NCBI RefSeq assembly: GCF_003719195.1
Contig: NZ_CP024996.1
Location: 3,162,001 to 3,226,000, forward strand
Source: Herbaspirillum rubrisubalbicans
GTDB lineage: Bacteria > Pseudomonadota > Gammaproteobacteria > Burkholderiales > Burkholderiaceae_D
Reading direction: 5' to 3'
Length of the DNA stretch: 64,000 nucleotides
The notes below the pieces were generated by a model. The model worked only from the letters and a program-made list of their open reading frames with translations, was not told the origin of the DNA and ran no database searches. Made by a program: the position numbers and the translations under genes. Each line of letters begins with the position of its first letter. Within the stretch, counting starts at the first letter, position 1. Below, one piece after another: positions 15,753 through 25,619 of the stretch.

Positions 15753-18329
15753 CTAGCCCGCAAACACTGCCTGCATCAGCGCCGCCTGCTGGGCGTAGTG
15801 GGTGGCCTTGGAGGCCGTCGGCCCGGAAGCGGTATCGGGGCGATACACCGCGCGCAGCGGCACTCCTGCTGGCAGGGCGGCCTCGATGGCATCGCGCACG
15901 CACAGCCAGGCACCCTGGTTGCGCTCTTCCTCCTGTACCCAGATCACTTCGGCCAGGTTTGGATAGCTGTTCAAGCACTCACCCAGCGCCTGCGTCGGGA
16001 AGGGATAGAGCTGCTCCACCGACAGCAGCACAGTCTCATCATTGACGGTCTGGCTTCGCGCTGCAGCCAGGTCGTGCCGCACCTTACCGCTACACAAGAC
16101 CACCCGTCGCACCTGCTGGACCGGCGGTGCCTCGGGGTCGTCCGACAGCGGCTGGAAAGCCCCCTGCAGCAAGGCCGACAGCGGCGAATGGGAACGCGTT
16201 TGCGCGTGCAGCACCGACTTGGGAGTGAAGACCACCAGCGGACGCTCGGCCTGCAGGGCTTGCTCGCGCAGCAGGTGGAACCACTGGGCCGAAGTGGTCG
16301 GGCAAGCCACGCGGATGTTCTGCCCGGCGCACAGCAGCAACATGCGGCTGAGGTAGCCGGTCGAGTGCTCCGGCCCCACGCCTTCGTAACCGTGCGGCAG
16401 CAGCAGGGTCAGGGCCGAAGCATAGCCCCACTTGCCGCCGCCGGAGGTGACGTACTGGTCGATCATGATCTGGGCGCCATTGACGAAGTCACCGAACTGG
16501 GCTTCCCAGATCACCAGTGCATTGGCGCCCGCCTGGACGCTGAAGCCGTATTCGAAACCGACCACCGCCTCTTCGCTCAGCGGCGAATTGATGACCTCCA
16601 GCGCAGCACTGGGTGCGGCGACCTGGCGCAGCGGCCAGTAGGCCTGCTGCACGCCCTGGGCAGTATCGACGGCGTGCCACACCGCGTGGCGCTGCATGAA
16701 GGTGCCACGCTGCACATCCATGCCGGAAATGCGCACGCCATGACCTTCTGCCAGCAGCGAGGCATAGGCCATGTTCTCGGCAAAATTCCAGCTGCACGCC
16801 TGCTCGGGTGCGCTCACGCAGTCTTGCCACTGGGCGATCAGTCGCAGGATGGTCGGATGGGCCTCGAACCCGTCCGGCAGGTGTGTCATGCGTTCGACGA
16901 ACTGGCGGATGCGCAGCAGGTCGGGGCCGGCAACGGGTGCCGGGGAAACGGGAACTGCTGCGGCCGCAGCGGCACTGCCGACGCGACTGGCCTTGAAGGC
17001 CGCCAAAGCTTGCTGACTGCTGGCCGCCAGCAGGGCCATCCCCTCCTCCGAACCGGGCCAGCCGGCTTGCGCATAGAGCTGGGTGACCGGCGGATGCTTG
17101 TCGATGAAACCGTGCAGCAGCGGCTGGGTCACGGTGGCGGTGTCCTGCTCGGCGTGGCCCCAGCGACGATAGCCGACCAGATCGATCACCACGTCGGCAC
17201 CGAACTGCATCCGGTAATCGAAAGCAATGCGGGCGGCGCGCAGCACCATCTCCGGCTGGTCGGCATTGACGTGCAGCACCGGGGCGCCGACGATGCGGGC
17301 GATGTCGGTGCAATAACCGTGGTTTTCCGGGTCCAGCGGATTGGGGGTGGTAAAGCCGATCTGGTTATTGACGATCACGTGGACCGTACCGCCCACGCCA
17401 TAGCCCGGATGCTGGGCCAGCTTGAGCGACTCCATCACCACCCCCTGACCGCAGAAGGCGGCGTCACCGTGGATCACCACCGAGGCCGGCAACGGCGCCT
17501 GCGGATGGCGCGCACGGTAGCCACGAGTCATGCCCAGCAGCACCGGATAGGCACTTTCCAGGTGGGAAGGATTGTGTGCCAGCAACAGCCCGACCTTGCC
17601 ATGGGCAGTGGCGCGCACGGTCTGGGCGCCCAGGTGGTACGGCAAGTCCACCGCATTGGCGGCAGCCGGGGTGGTGCGCTCCGGATCGAAGTAGGCGACG
17701 ATCTCGGCCGCCGGCATCTGCATCAGGTTCACCAGCAGGTTGAGACGACCACGATGCGGCATGGCCATGAATAGCTGGTCCAACTGGTAGAAGCTGCTGC
17801 GCTCCACCAACGCATCCATCAACAGCAGCAGCGATTCGCAGCCTTCCAGCGAGAAGCGCTTGGCCTGCGGATAGTCTTGCTGCAGGTAGTGTTCCCATTG
17901 CTCGGCGGCGGCCAGGCGCGCCAACACCGCGGCGCGTTCAGGCGCATCGGGCTCGGCGCCATGGTCACGCGCGGCCAAGCGGGCAAACAGCCATTGCCGG
18001 CGCGCTTCATCGCGCACGCCGCTGGCGTCCAGCGCCAGCGCTGCGCAGAAGAGACGGCTCAGATGGTGCGTCAATTCCTTGACGGTAGTCAGGCCCAGGC
18101 CGTCGAGCAGGCGATGCTGGGCCAGGATGATATCTTCATCTTCCAGGGCGTGGGTCTGGGGCAGCAGCGCGGCAATCTCGGGCAGCGAAATGGTCCCCAG
18201 CGGATCGATGTCGGCAATGCGGTAACCCTCGTTGCGGTAGGCCTCAATGAAGGACTGGACACGCGCATGGGCCAACGCCTGGCGGGCACTGGTGGAATGA
18301 TTGAGGGAGGTGGACTGGTGCAGTGTCAT
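15753..18329 (-). CDS. 2-oxoglutarate dehydrogenase E1-like protein (SucA paralogue)
   Basis: An 858-residue thiamine-diphosphate enzyme, shorter than canonical SucA (about 930-950). Family motifs are clear: KRFSLEGCESLLLLMDAL, MPHRGRLNLLVNLM, the ThDP/Mg site VVIHGDAAFCGQG followed by VIVNNQIGFTTPNP, and near the end WVQEEERNQGAW. The usual SucA form is SLEGG, so the Cys in SLEGC is a variation. No E2 (SucB) or E3 gene is adjacent, unlike a sucAB-lpd operon. It may use the housekeeping E2, act on a different 2-oxo acid such as 2-oxoadipate, or work alone as a decarboxylase. The start at 18329 follows AAGAAAGG. An in-frame start at 18365 is possible. Confidence 0.88.
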   Translation of the reverse strand: MTLHQSTSLNHSTSARQALAHARVQSFIEAYRNEGYRIADIDPLGTISLPEIAALLPQTHALEDEDIILAQHRLLDGLGLTTVKELTHHLSRLFCAALALDASGVRDEARRQWLFARLAARDHGAEPDAPERAAVLARLAAAEQWEHYLQQDYPQAKRFSLEGCESLLLLMDALVERSSFYQLDQLFMAMPHRGRLNLLVNLMQMPAAEIVAYFDPERTTPAAANAVDLPYHLGAQTVRATAHGKVGLLLAHNPSHLESAYPVLLGMTRGYRARHPQAPLPASVVIHGDAAFCGQGVVMESLKLAQHPGYGVGGTVHVIVNNQIGFTTPNPLDPENHGYCTDIARIVGAPVLHVNADQPEMVLRAARIAFDYRMQFGADVVIDLVGYRRWGHAEQDTATVTQPLLHGFIDKHPPVTQLYAQAGWPGSEEGMALLAASSQQALAAFKASRVGSAAAAAAVPVSPAPVAGPDLLRIRQFVERMTHLPDGFEAHPTILRLIAQWQDCVSAPEQACSWNFAENMAYASLLAEGHGVRISGMDVQRGTFMQRHAVWHAVDTAQGVQQAYWPLRQVAAPSAALEVINSPLSEEAVVGFEYGFSVQAGANALVIWEAQFGDFVNGAQIMIDQYVTSGGGKWGYASALTLLLPHGYEGVGPEHSTGYLSRMLLLCAGQNIRVACPTTSAQWFHLLREQALQAERPLVVFTPKSVLHAQTRSHSPLSALLQGAFQPLSDDPEAPPVQQVRRVVLCSGKVRHDLAAARSQTVNDETVLLSVEQLYPFPTQALGECLNSYPNLAEVIWVQEEERNQGAWLCVRDAIEAALPAGVPLRAVYRPDTASGPTASKATHYAQQAALMQAVFAG

Positions 18330-18584
18330 GGCGAACCTTTCTTGGCAAGGACGTGGACATGTCATGCCGCCAGCGCCGGCCGTTTGCCACCGGCACCCAC
18401 GACACGACGCCTGCGCCCTCTCCCGCCAGCCGGCTACCGCCCCCGTTCAGGCCGGACGCCGCAACCGCTGCAGGTGGAACGCTTTGTTCTTGTCACGCCC
18501 GAGCGTGGATGTTCGGGCGCGGTCTCCTCGCAGATATTGACAAGCTAGAGGTTCAGACGGCGGGCGAGCCGCCGAAGGGATACA

Positions 18585-20228
18585 TCAGCCTTCCAGCAAG
18601 GACAGTTCGGGCTGGAGGATCTTTTCGCGCACACCGCTGCGAGCCTTGCCCGCCTGGGAATGCGTCGTGCCATGCGTGAGCAATTCGCTCAACTTGAAGC
18701 GCCCCATCAGCGCTGACAGTTGCTCGGCCTGGGATTGCAGGGCTTTGGCCGCCGCCGCGTTCTGCTCCACCAGGGCGGAGTTTTCCTGGGTCATCTGGTC
18801 CATCTGGCTGATGGCCTGGTTGATCTGTTCGATGCCTTCGCTTTGCTCCTTGCTGGAGGCGCTGATGTCGGTGATGAGATCGGTGGCGTGCTTGATGCTG
18901 GCGATGACTTCATCAATGGTGGCCACGGTCTGTTCGACGATGCCGCTGCCGGCCTTGACGTGATTGACCGAACCCTCGATGAGCGACTTGATTTCCTTGG
19001 CCGCCACCGCGCTGCGCTGGGCCAGTCCACGCACTTCGCTGGCCACCACCGCAAAGCCGCGACCATGCTCACCGGCGCGCGCCGCTTCCACCGCGGCATT
19101 CAAGGCCAGCAGATTGGTCTGGAACGCGATGCCATCGATGACGGTGATGATGTCGGCGATCTTGCCCGAGGACGTGCTGATGGCGCTCATGATGTTGACC
19201 ACCTGCTCTACCGAGGCGCCGCCCCGCACGGCCACATCCGAGGCCGAGACCGCCAGCTCGCTGGCCTGGCGTGCGTTGTCGGCATTCTGGCGCACCGCCG
19301 AGGTCAGTTGTTCCATGGCCGAGGCGGTTTCTTCCAGCGAACTGGCCTGCTGTTCGGTGCGGTCCGACAGGCTCATGTTGCCCTGAGCCAGTTCGCGCGC
19401 AGCCATATCGATGGCCGAGGTGCCATTGCGCACATTGGACACCGTGTCATGCAGGTTATCGCTCATGTGCTGCAGGGCCAGCAGCAGACGACTGATTTCA
19501 TCCTTGCCATTGGCCTGCAGGCGATAGGACAAGTCGCCCTGTGCCACCGTTTCGGCCAGCATTACCGCGTGGCGCACCGGTGCTGTAATGGAGCGCGTGA
19601 TGAGCACACCGATGACCGAGGCCAGCACCACGGCCACGCCGGCCAGCACGATCATCTGGATCACGGCCATTCGCCCTTCCTCGGCGGCCTCCAGGGAATC
19701 GTTGACCATTTCCTTGGCCAGCGAATTGACCATCTTGTCGACCATCACGAAGTATTCGCCTTGCAGGCGCGACATGTCGCCCTGGTAGAGCGTGGTGGCC
19801 TCGGCACGCTGTTCGTCCTTCATCAATGCGAAGAACTTGCGCACGGCCACACCGTAGGCCGAACGAGCGCTGGTCTGCTCGGCGTAGAGCGCTTTGGTCT
19901 TGTCGGAATCGAGCAGGCCTTCCAGTTTCTGGTAGGCCTCGGTATTGGCCTTACGCAGGCCGGCATATTCATCCATGTACTTGGCCGATGCCTCGGGGGT
20001 CGTGGCCAACAGGATGTTGGACAGTACCGCATTGGCCTTGTAGCCATTGTTCTTGATCTGATTGCTCAAGGCGATGAGCTGGTACTTCTCGTTGACGATG
20101 CTGTTGATTTCAGCGTTGTTGGAAGACTGGTTCCTGATCCCGACCATGGCTGTCACCACGATCAAGAGCAAGACCACTGCAAATGCGCCGCCCAGGCGGA
20201 CGCCAATATTGAAATTGGCCAGCTTCAT
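18585..20228 (-). CDS. Methyl-accepting chemotaxis protein
   Basis: A 547-residue chemoreceptor. TM1 covers about residues 9-30. A periplasmic four-helix-bundle-like domain follows (about 35-185), with TM2 at about 190-212. HAMP covers about 213-265 ([20 protein letters not shown]), and the long cytoplasmic coiled coil contains the conserved hairpin tip [20 protein letters not shown] and [19 protein letters not shown]. It detects an unknown ligand and signals to CheA/CheW. There is no C-terminal CheR-binding pentapeptide of the NWETF type. ATG 20228 (MKLANFNIG) has a GGGGG ribosome site. An upstream in-frame start at 20306 is less likely. No chemotaxis genes are adjacent. Confidence 0.92.
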   Translation of the reverse strand: MKLANFNIGVRLGGAFAVVLLLIVVTAMVGIRNQSSNNAEINSIVNEKYQLIALSNQIKNNGYKANAVLSNILLATTPEASAKYMDEYAGLRKANTEAYQKLEGLLDSDKTKALYAEQTSARSAYGVAVRKFFALMKDEQRAEATTLYQGDMSRLQGEYFVMVDKMVNSLAKEMVNDSLEAAEEGRMAVIQMIVLAGVAVVLASVIGVLITRSITAPVRHAVMLAETVAQGDLSYRLQANGKDEISRLLLALQHMSDNLHDTVSNVRNGTSAIDMAARELAQGNMSLSDRTEQQASSLEETASAMEQLTSAVRQNADNARQASELAVSASDVAVRGGASVEQVVNIMSAISTSSGKIADIITVIDGIAFQTNLLALNAAVEAARAGEHGRGFAVVASEVRGLAQRSAVAAKEIKSLIEGSVNHVKAGSGIVEQTVATIDEVIASIKHATDLITDISASSKEQSEGIEQINQAISQMDQMTQENSALVEQNAAAAKALQSQAEQLSALMGRFKLSELLTHGTTHSQAGKARSGVREKILQPELSLLEG

Positions 20229-20611
20229 CGCTACCCCCTTAATGATCCCATTTAGATACCCACGTACAGACCAGCAGGACGACAAAACCCCGATCGTCAC
20301 GTCCATTCACATCCCTTGCTGCCATGGCACTGCACTTCCTGCGAATCCGCTACTGCGCTTCTTGGGTTCTCTCTACATCTTTGGGGAGCGGTTCTGGACC
20401 TTCTTCCTCGGCCGGTGCGCGCAGCCGGGTTCCCTCAAAAATCGATACGCCCCGGCGTGCGCCGGTCTCCTGTTTTTGTGCAACCGCAAATTCGGGTCTA
20501 GTGTAAGCATTTCCGAATAGAAATAGTACTAAAAACTCGAATTTTTATTAAACATGTGGCGTCATTTTCATAGGAGAAATGCTGTGCTGCAACTACAGCA
20601 GAGCTTGCTTT
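20229..20611. other. Intergenic gap between chemoreceptor and MocR-type regulator
   Basis: About 380 bases, GC-rich to 20480 and AT-rich at 20510-20575. It should hold the leftward promoter of the chemoreceptor. I see no FliA-type motif and no clear terminator for the MocR-type gene. No gene is supported. Confidence 0.3.
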
Positions 20612-21952
20612 TCAAGTGTCGGGATTGTGACAGCACAAACACAATGCATCGGCGATGGCCTGGCTCTCGCTCTCCAGCCGACTGGTCCCGATCCGCAAAT
20701 GCGCGCGGCCCGGCAGCAGAGAGTTGCGACTGCCTGCGCCGACGGCATAACCATGTGCGGCCATGGTGACCAAGGCATAGGGCTCCGAGGGTACTGGCAG
20801 CCAGATCGCCAACCCATCCCCTGCCGGACAATCCACGCCGCGCTGCGCCAGGGCCGCTACCAACGCCTGACGGCGCTGGGCATAGATGCCCCTGGCCCGC
20901 TCGACAGTAGCGAGGCACTGCGTATCGGTGAGCAGGAAGGCCATGGCTTCCTGCAGGATGCGACTGGTCCAGCGATCACTGAAATTGCGATAACCGTGGA
21001 TCTGCCGGACCAGCTCGACCGGGCCGGACAGCACTCCCACCCGCAAGTCGGGACCGAAGGCCTTGGAGTAGGACGTGATGTGGATGGTGCGCTCGGGAAA
21101 ATGACACCCCATACTCAGCGGCAGCGCCGATGACAAGGCGCCTAACCCATCGTCTTCGACGATGAGCAGGTCAGTGGATAGCAGCAGTCGGCGCAAGGCC
21201 TCGAACCGCGCCGTACTCACCGACACGCCGGTCACCGAATGCGTGCGCGGCTGGTAGAAAAAGGCCGCCGGGCGCTTGGCCAGGGCCGCCGCCAGTGAAT
21301 CGGGCAAGGGCCCCTCGGCATCACACGCCACCGGCACGACCTCGGCGCCGAGATGATCGAGGTTGTCCAGCACGCGGGCGGCAGTGGGGTCTTCCACCGC
21401 CACCACCGAGCCGGGCAGCAACAGGCTCTTGAGGGTCAGGTGCACGCCACTGAAGCCGCCATTGACCGCCAGGTAGGCCGGGGCCGGATAAGGCCAGTGG
21501 CGCTCTGCTGCTGCACGCAACGCGGGCACGATGGGCGCGCGTTCATAAACGTTCAGTGAGGCCACCTTGGCCCCTGCGGCAAAAGCGTGCGACAAGTCCG
21601 GCAGCAAGGCCGGATCGGGCACGGCCAGGCTCAGGTCGGTGCGCAAATGTTCACCAAAGTTGCCCGGTGTCTCGAATCTTATCGGTCTTGGGGTCACATC
21701 ATTGGTGTTGACCCAGGCGCCGTTGCGTCCCCGCCCGATAATCACGCGCTGCTTGCGCAAGGCGCCCCAAGCGCTGGAAATGGTCGCCGGGCTCACCCCC
21801 AAGGCATCGGCCAGGTCGCGCACCGGCGGCAGCTTGGCACCCACCGGGATGGCACCCGCCCGAATCAACGCGGTCGTGCCCAGGGCAATGCCACGGGTGG
21901 TGCGGTCGGAAAGCTGTTGTGCGAGCCATGCTATCGAGATTTCATCAGCCAT
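20612..21952 (-). CDS. MocR-type regulator (GntR winged helix fused to aminotransferase fold)
   Basis: A 446-residue protein. The N-terminal GntR-type winged helix covers about residues 1-75 (GAKLPPVRDLADALGVSPA, then SAWGALRKQRVI). A PLP-dependent class I aminotransferase-like domain makes up the rest, with the probable PLP lysine in ITSYSKAFGPDLRVG near residue 297. MocR proteins use PLP or a PLP-amino acid adduct to sense metabolites. It diverges from the transporter/hydrolase operon that starts at 22051, across a 98-base region with a palindrome, so it is very likely that operon's regulator. Confidence 0.92.
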   Translation of the reverse strand: MADEISIAWLAQQLSDRTTRGIALGTTALIRAGAIPVGAKLPPVRDLADALGVSPATISSAWGALRKQRVIIGRGRNGAWVNTNDVTPRPIRFETPGNFGEHLRTDLSLAVPDPALLPDLSHAFAAGAKVASLNVYERAPIVPALRAAAERHWPYPAPAYLAVNGGFSGVHLTLKSLLLPGSVVAVEDPTAARVLDNLDHLGAEVVPVACDAEGPLPDSLAAALAKRPAAFFYQPRTHSVTGVSVSTARFEALRRLLLSTDLLIVEDDGLGALSSALPLSMGCHFPERTIHITSYSKAFGPDLRVGVLSGPVELVRQIHGYRNFSDRWTSRILQEAMAFLLTDTQCLATVERARGIYAQRRQALVAALAQRGVDCPAGDGLAIWLPVPSEPYALVTMAAHGYAVGAGSRNSLLPGRAHLRIGTSRLESESQAIADALCLCCHNPDT

Positions 21953-21979
21953 AGAAAATTTAATTGTTCAGTAACTAAA

Positions 21980-22014
21980 TACAAATTGTACAGCTTTTTG
22001 TAAACATTTAGGAT
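21980..22014 (+). promoter_or_regulatory. Candidate promoter and operator for the 22-26 kb operon
   Basis: In the divergent gap, an 11-base palindrome TACAAATTGTA (21980-21990) overlaps a possible -35 TTGTAC (21986). After a 17-base spacer comes TAGGAT (22009) as a possible -10 element. The palindrome is a candidate MocR-type binding site. The match to promoter consensus is modest. Confidence 0.4.
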
Positions 22015-22050
22015 CAAAGCCCTCAATGTTCACACCTCAATGGAGTCCGC

Positions 22051-22938
22051 GTGAAACCACAAGTACTGCTTGCCATGCGTGATTGGGATTACCTCACGCC
22101 GCTGTTGCTGGGCGACCTGGCGTCGCCGGATTTCGATCTGATCCTCAAGCGCGTCGATCGCCTACCGGGGCTGCATCCCCTACCCGAACTGTGCGATGCC
22201 TGTGAACTTTCCTTCAGCCAGTATGTGCGCGCCCTGGACCGAGGCCAATGCGACATGATCGGCATCCCCAATTTCGTCATGCGCGGCTTTCGGCATCGCT
22301 GCGTGGTGACCACCCGCGACAGTTCCCTGATGGCTCTGGATGAACTTTCAGGGCGTCGCGTGGCGCTGGCGGGATGGCCCAATTCCGGCCACACCTGGAC
22401 CCGTACCGCGCTCCTGCATCAGGGCGTGCAACTGGAAGACATCACCTGGCTGGATTGCAGCGACGGTCCCTCACCCCTGGAAATGCTGCAGCGGGGCGAT
22501 GCGGATGCCGCCTTCCTGCCCTTCATGCCAGCCGGTTTCTTCACGCCGCATGCACCATTGCGTCCGGTCCAGCGCAATTGCCTGGAACAGGAACGCCACT
22601 ACCTGGCCAGCGTGGGCTACGTGCCGGGCATCCACATCCTGGCCGTGCGTCAATCGCTGGCACGGCGCCATCCTTGGCTGCCGCAAGCCTTGAGCGACCT
22701 GATCGACACCGCGCGCCAACTCTGGCGCAGCAAACGGCAGCACTACCTGGATACCAGCCCCTGGATCAACGAGCAATGGCAGCTATGTGGCGCGGACCTG
22801 CCGCCGCATTGGGATGCCAGCGGCGTGGACGAGAACTTCCGCATGATCAGCGACTTTGCCGCCAGCCTGTTCCGGCAAGGACTGACCAGCCGGGCGCTGC
22901 ACGCCCACGAGATTTTCCCCGAGCATTCCCGTTCCTGA
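22051..22938 (+). CDS. Periplasmic-binding-fold protein resembling 4,5-dihydroxyphthalate decarboxylase family
   Basis: A 295-residue protein with no signal peptide. The pattern of PELCDACELSFSQYVRALDRGQ, GIPNFVMRGFRH, LSGRRVALAGWPNSGHTWTRTA and VPGIHILAVRQSL recalls the dihydroxyphthalate decarboxylase/NMT1-like group, which uses a type II periplasmic-binding fold. Members include cytoplasmic enzymes and uncharacterised proteins. It is the first gene of the operon and ends 12 bases before the nitrilase-family gene. It could be a cytoplasmic enzyme or a sensor for the imported compound. The start has little ribosome-site support, but the reading frame begins close behind the promoter region. 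Confidence 0.6.
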   Translation: MKPQVLLAMRDWDYLTPLLLGDLASPDFDLILKRVDRLPGLHPLPELCDACELSFSQYVRALDRGQCDMIGIPNFVMRGFRHRCVVTTRDSSLMALDELSGRRVALAGWPNSGHTWTRTALLHQGVQLEDITWLDCSDGPSPLEMLQRGDADAAFLPFMPAGFFTPHAPLRPVQRNCLEQERHYLASVGYVPGIHILAVRQSLARRHPWLPQALSDLIDTARQLWRSKRQHYLDTSPWINEQWQLCGADLPPHWDASGVDENFRMISDFAASLFRQGLTSRALHAHEIFPEHSRS

Positions 22939-22950
22939 TGGAGACCTTGC

Positions 22951-23751
22951 ATGTTGAAAGTGGCATTAGGCCAATTCGCCGTCGCCAAGACCTGGCAAAC
23001 CAACCTGGGCACCTGCCTGAGCCTGATGCGCCGCGCCCTTGAGCAGGAAGCGCAATTGCTGGTACTGCCCGAAGGCATCCTGGCGCGCGACATCACCGAC
23101 CCCGACCTGGTACGCAAGAGCGCGCAAGCGCTGGACGGCCCGTTCGTCAGTGCCTTGTGCGAAGCCACGCGCGGCACCCCGCTCACGCTGGTGACCTGCG
23201 TGCATGTGCCGCTCGATGGCCTGCGGGTGGCCAATATGCTCATCGTCATCCGCGACGCCTGCATCATTGCGCGCTACCAGAAGCTGCACCTTTACGACGC
23301 CTTTACCGGGCAGGAATCGCGCAATGTCGAGCCCGGCAATGAAGTGCCGCCCTTGGTCGAGGTGGGCGGGATGCAAGTGGGCGTGATGACCTGCTACGAC
23401 CTGCGCTTTCCCGAGCTGGCGCGACGCCTGGCACTGGACGGTGCGCAAGTGCTGGTGCTGCCGGCGGCCTGGGTCAAGGGGCCCCTCAAGGAGATGCACT
23501 GGGAAACCCTGCTGCGTGCCCGTGCGGTGGAAAACACCACCTATCTGGTGGCCGTAGGCGAATGTGGAGAACGCAACATCGGCTGCAGCATGGTGATCGA
23601 TCCGCTCGGGGTGCCGGTCGTGCAGGCCGCAGAAGCCAGCACCCTGGTCTTTGCCACGCTCGACCCGGCACGACTGGCCGCTGCGCGTGCAGTGCTGCCT
23701 GTACTGAAGAACCGGCGCTTCAGCCGTCCCGAATTGCAGTTCCCTTCATGA
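22951..23751 (+). CDS. Carbon-nitrogen hydrolase (nitrilase superfamily amidase)
   Basis: A 266-residue enzyme with the complete Glu-Lys-Cys triad of the nitrilase superfamily: Glu41 in LLVLPEGILARD, Lys in ARYQKLHLYDAF (about 110), and Cys in GVMTCYDLRFPELARRL (about 147). The closest class by pattern is the omega-amidase/YbeM-like group, which hydrolyses amides of small acids. It is cytoplasmic. Its place between a binding-fold protein and an amino-acid-type ABC transporter suggests that the imported substrate carries an amide or nitrile group. AGGAG-like bases are weak, but the start fits the family. Confidence 0.88.
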   Translation: MLKVALGQFAVAKTWQTNLGTCLSLMRRALEQEAQLLVLPEGILARDITDPDLVRKSAQALDGPFVSALCEATRGTPLTLVTCVHVPLDGLRVANMLIVIRDACIIARYQKLHLYDAFTGQESRNVEPGNEVPPLVEVGGMQVGVMTCYDLRFPELARRLALDGAQVLVLPAAWVKGPLKEMHWETLLRARAVENTTYLVAVGECGERNIGCSMVIDPLGVPVVQAAEASTLVFATLDPARLAAARAVLPVLKNRRFSRPELQFPS

Positions 23752-23769
23752 CCACCCCAGGAGATAAGA

Positions 23770-24681
23770 ATGAAAAAAACCTATCAAGCAGCGCGCACGG
23801 CCTGGACCGGCCTGCTCGCACTGACCCTGCTCTGCCCACTCACCGTGGCAGCCCAACAGGGTGAGAACGCGGCTTACCAGGCGCTGCGCAAGCGCCTGCC
23901 CGAGCAGATCACGAAGGAAGGCCAGATCGTGGCGGTCAATCATGGCTCGTTCCCGCCTTACCTGATCGCCCAAAGTACCTCCTCAGTGCAGGGCGCCTCG
24001 GCCGAACTGGCCGAGGCGGTGGCCCAGGTGTGGGGAGTGAAGATCGTGCACCAGTCTGTCAGCGGACTGTCCGCCATCCTGATCGGCATCAAGTCTGGCC
24101 GCTACACCCTGGCCTTCGGACCGATCGGCGACTACCCGGAGCGCCAGGCCTCGGTGGACTTCATCGATTTCGTCGAGGAATCCGTGGCCTTTGCGGTACA
24201 AAAAGGCAATCCGCAAACCATCAACTCCATCAAGGACACTTGTGGCAAGCGCATCGCCGTCATGGGCGGCGGCTCGGCCGAGAAGGTCATCCATCAGTTC
24301 TCCACCGGCTGCGTCAAGCAAGGCCAGCCACCGGTGACGGTACAGATCTACAACGACCAACCCACGGCGCTGCTGTCGGTGCGCTCGGATCGGGCCGATG
24401 GCTTCTTTTCTTCCCACGCGCCGCTGAAATACTTCGTCAAGAAAACCCACGGCCAACCGGGCCAGCTGGAACTGGCCGGGGTGGGCGCGGGGAATGGCTT
24501 CGGACGCATCTATCAGGGTGCCATCGTCCCCAAGGGCAGCGAATTGGGACCGGTCTTGCTGGACACCATGCGCCTGCTGTTTGAAAACGGCACCTACGAA
24601 CGGATCATGAAGAAATGGGAGTTGCAGGAACATCTGCTGAAGGCGCCCGGGTTGAACCTGGCCAAGGAGACACCCCAATGA
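23770..24681 (+). CDS. Polar amino-acid-type ABC transporter substrate-binding protein
   Basis: A 303-residue periplasmic protein of the SBP_bac_3 class. The signal peptide covers about residues 1-29 (KKTYQ start, hydrophobic core, TVAAQ). Family features include FPPYLIAQSTSSVQGASAEL and SGRYTLAFGPIGDYPERQ. A ribosome site AGGAGA precedes ATG 23770. Its stop overlaps the permease start in an ATGA. It delivers the ligand to the permease/ATPase pair that follows. Confidence 0.92.
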   Translation: MKKTYQAARTAWTGLLALTLLCPLTVAAQQGENAAYQALRKRLPEQITKEGQIVAVNHGSFPPYLIAQSTSSVQGASAELAEAVAQVWGVKIVHQSVSGLSAILIGIKSGRYTLAFGPIGDYPERQASVDFIDFVEESVAFAVQKGNPQTINSIKDTCGKRIAVMGGGSAEKVIHQFSTGCVKQGQPPVTVQIYNDQPTALLSVRSDRADGFFSSHAPLKYFVKKTHGQPGQLELAGVGAGNGFGRIYQGAIVPKGSELGPVLLDTMRLLFENGTYERIMKKWELQEHLLKAPGLNLAKETPQ

Positions 24682-25619
24682 GCGCTACCCGGTCCCTGAA
24701 CCCCGCGCCGCCGCAGCCAATCGCGATCGACGTGCGCCAGGCACATCTGCCCATCGACAGACTGCACATCGTGATGTGGCTGCTGGCCTTGGCCTGCCTG
24801 CTGCGGCTGTTGTGGATGGTGGCGCACAACGAAGCCTTCCAGTGGCCGGTAGTGGCGCACTGGTTGAGTGCGCCCTCGGTATTGCGCGGCCTAGGTGTCA
24901 CGCTGGGCTTGACGGCCATCTCGATGGTGCTGGGTTCCTTGCTGGGCCTGGTACTGGCCATTGCCAGGCTGTCCAGGACGAGCCTGCTCAGGTACATCGC
25001 CGGCCTCTACATCTGGTTCTTCCGCAGCACCCCCTTGCTGGTGCAGTTGATCTTCCTCTACAACATGGCCACGCTGTTCCCGGAAATCTCTGTCGGCCTG
25101 CCCTTCGGTCCCACCTGGATCAGCTGGAAAACCAATGACCTGATCACACCGCTGACAGCCGCCATCATCGGCCTCACCCTCAACGAGGCCGCCTACATGG
25201 CCGAAATCATCCGGGGCGGGTTGCTCGCGGTCGATCCTCGCCAACTGGAAACCGCACAAGCCTTCGGCGCTTCGCGCTGGTGTGCCTTGCGCCGCATCCT
25301 CATCCCGCAGGCGATGCGCTCCATCGTGCCACCGACCGGCAATCAATTGATCAGTATGCTCAAGGCCACTTCGCTGGTGAGCGTGATTGCCATGGGCGAT
25401 CTGCTGCACTCGGTGCAGACGGTCTACAACCAGACCTTCGAAGTGATTCCCTTGCTGATCGTGGCGGTGTGCTGGTACCTGACGCTGACTTCCCTGCTGA
25501 ACTGGGTGCAGTCCGCCATCGAGCGCCATTACGGCAAAAGCGAGCGCGATGAGGCGATAGGCCAGGCGCCATCGGGCTCCGCCTCGGCAGAGCGTTCATC
25601 TCCGGAGGCATTGGCATGA
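24678..25619 (+). CDS. Polar amino-acid-type ABC transporter permease
   Basis: A 313-residue inner-membrane permease (HisM/GlnP class). An N-terminal cytoplasmic extension of about 30 residues precedes TM1. Motifs are [35 protein letters not shown] and the ATPase-contact loop [20 protein letters not shown]...AFGASRW near residue 190. Start 24678 overlaps the preceding stop (ATGA) and its own stop overlaps the ATPase start, showing translational coupling. A further in-frame ATG at 24615 lies within the previous gene and is not favoured. Confidence 0.92.
   Translation: MSATRSLNPAPPQPIAIDVRQAHLPIDRLHIVMWLLALACLLRLLWMVAHNEAFQWPVVAHWLSAPSVLRGLGVTLGLTAISMVLGSLLGLVLAIARLSRTSLLRYIAGLYIWFFRSTPLLVQLIFLYNMATLFPEISVGLPFGPTWISWKTNDLITPLTAAIIGLTLNEAAYMAEIIRGGLLAVDPRQLETAQAFGASRWCALRRILIPQAMRSIVPPTGNQLISMLKATSLVSVIAMGDLLHSVQTVYNQTFEVIPLLIVAVCWYLTLTSLLNWVQSAIERHYGKSERDEAIGQAPSGSASAERSSPEALA

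Noticed and set aside
18720..20255. Long plus-strand open frame opposite the chemoreceptor
   Set aside because: It is antisense to a gene with complete HAMP and signalling domains, and the translated sequence has no recognisable fold.
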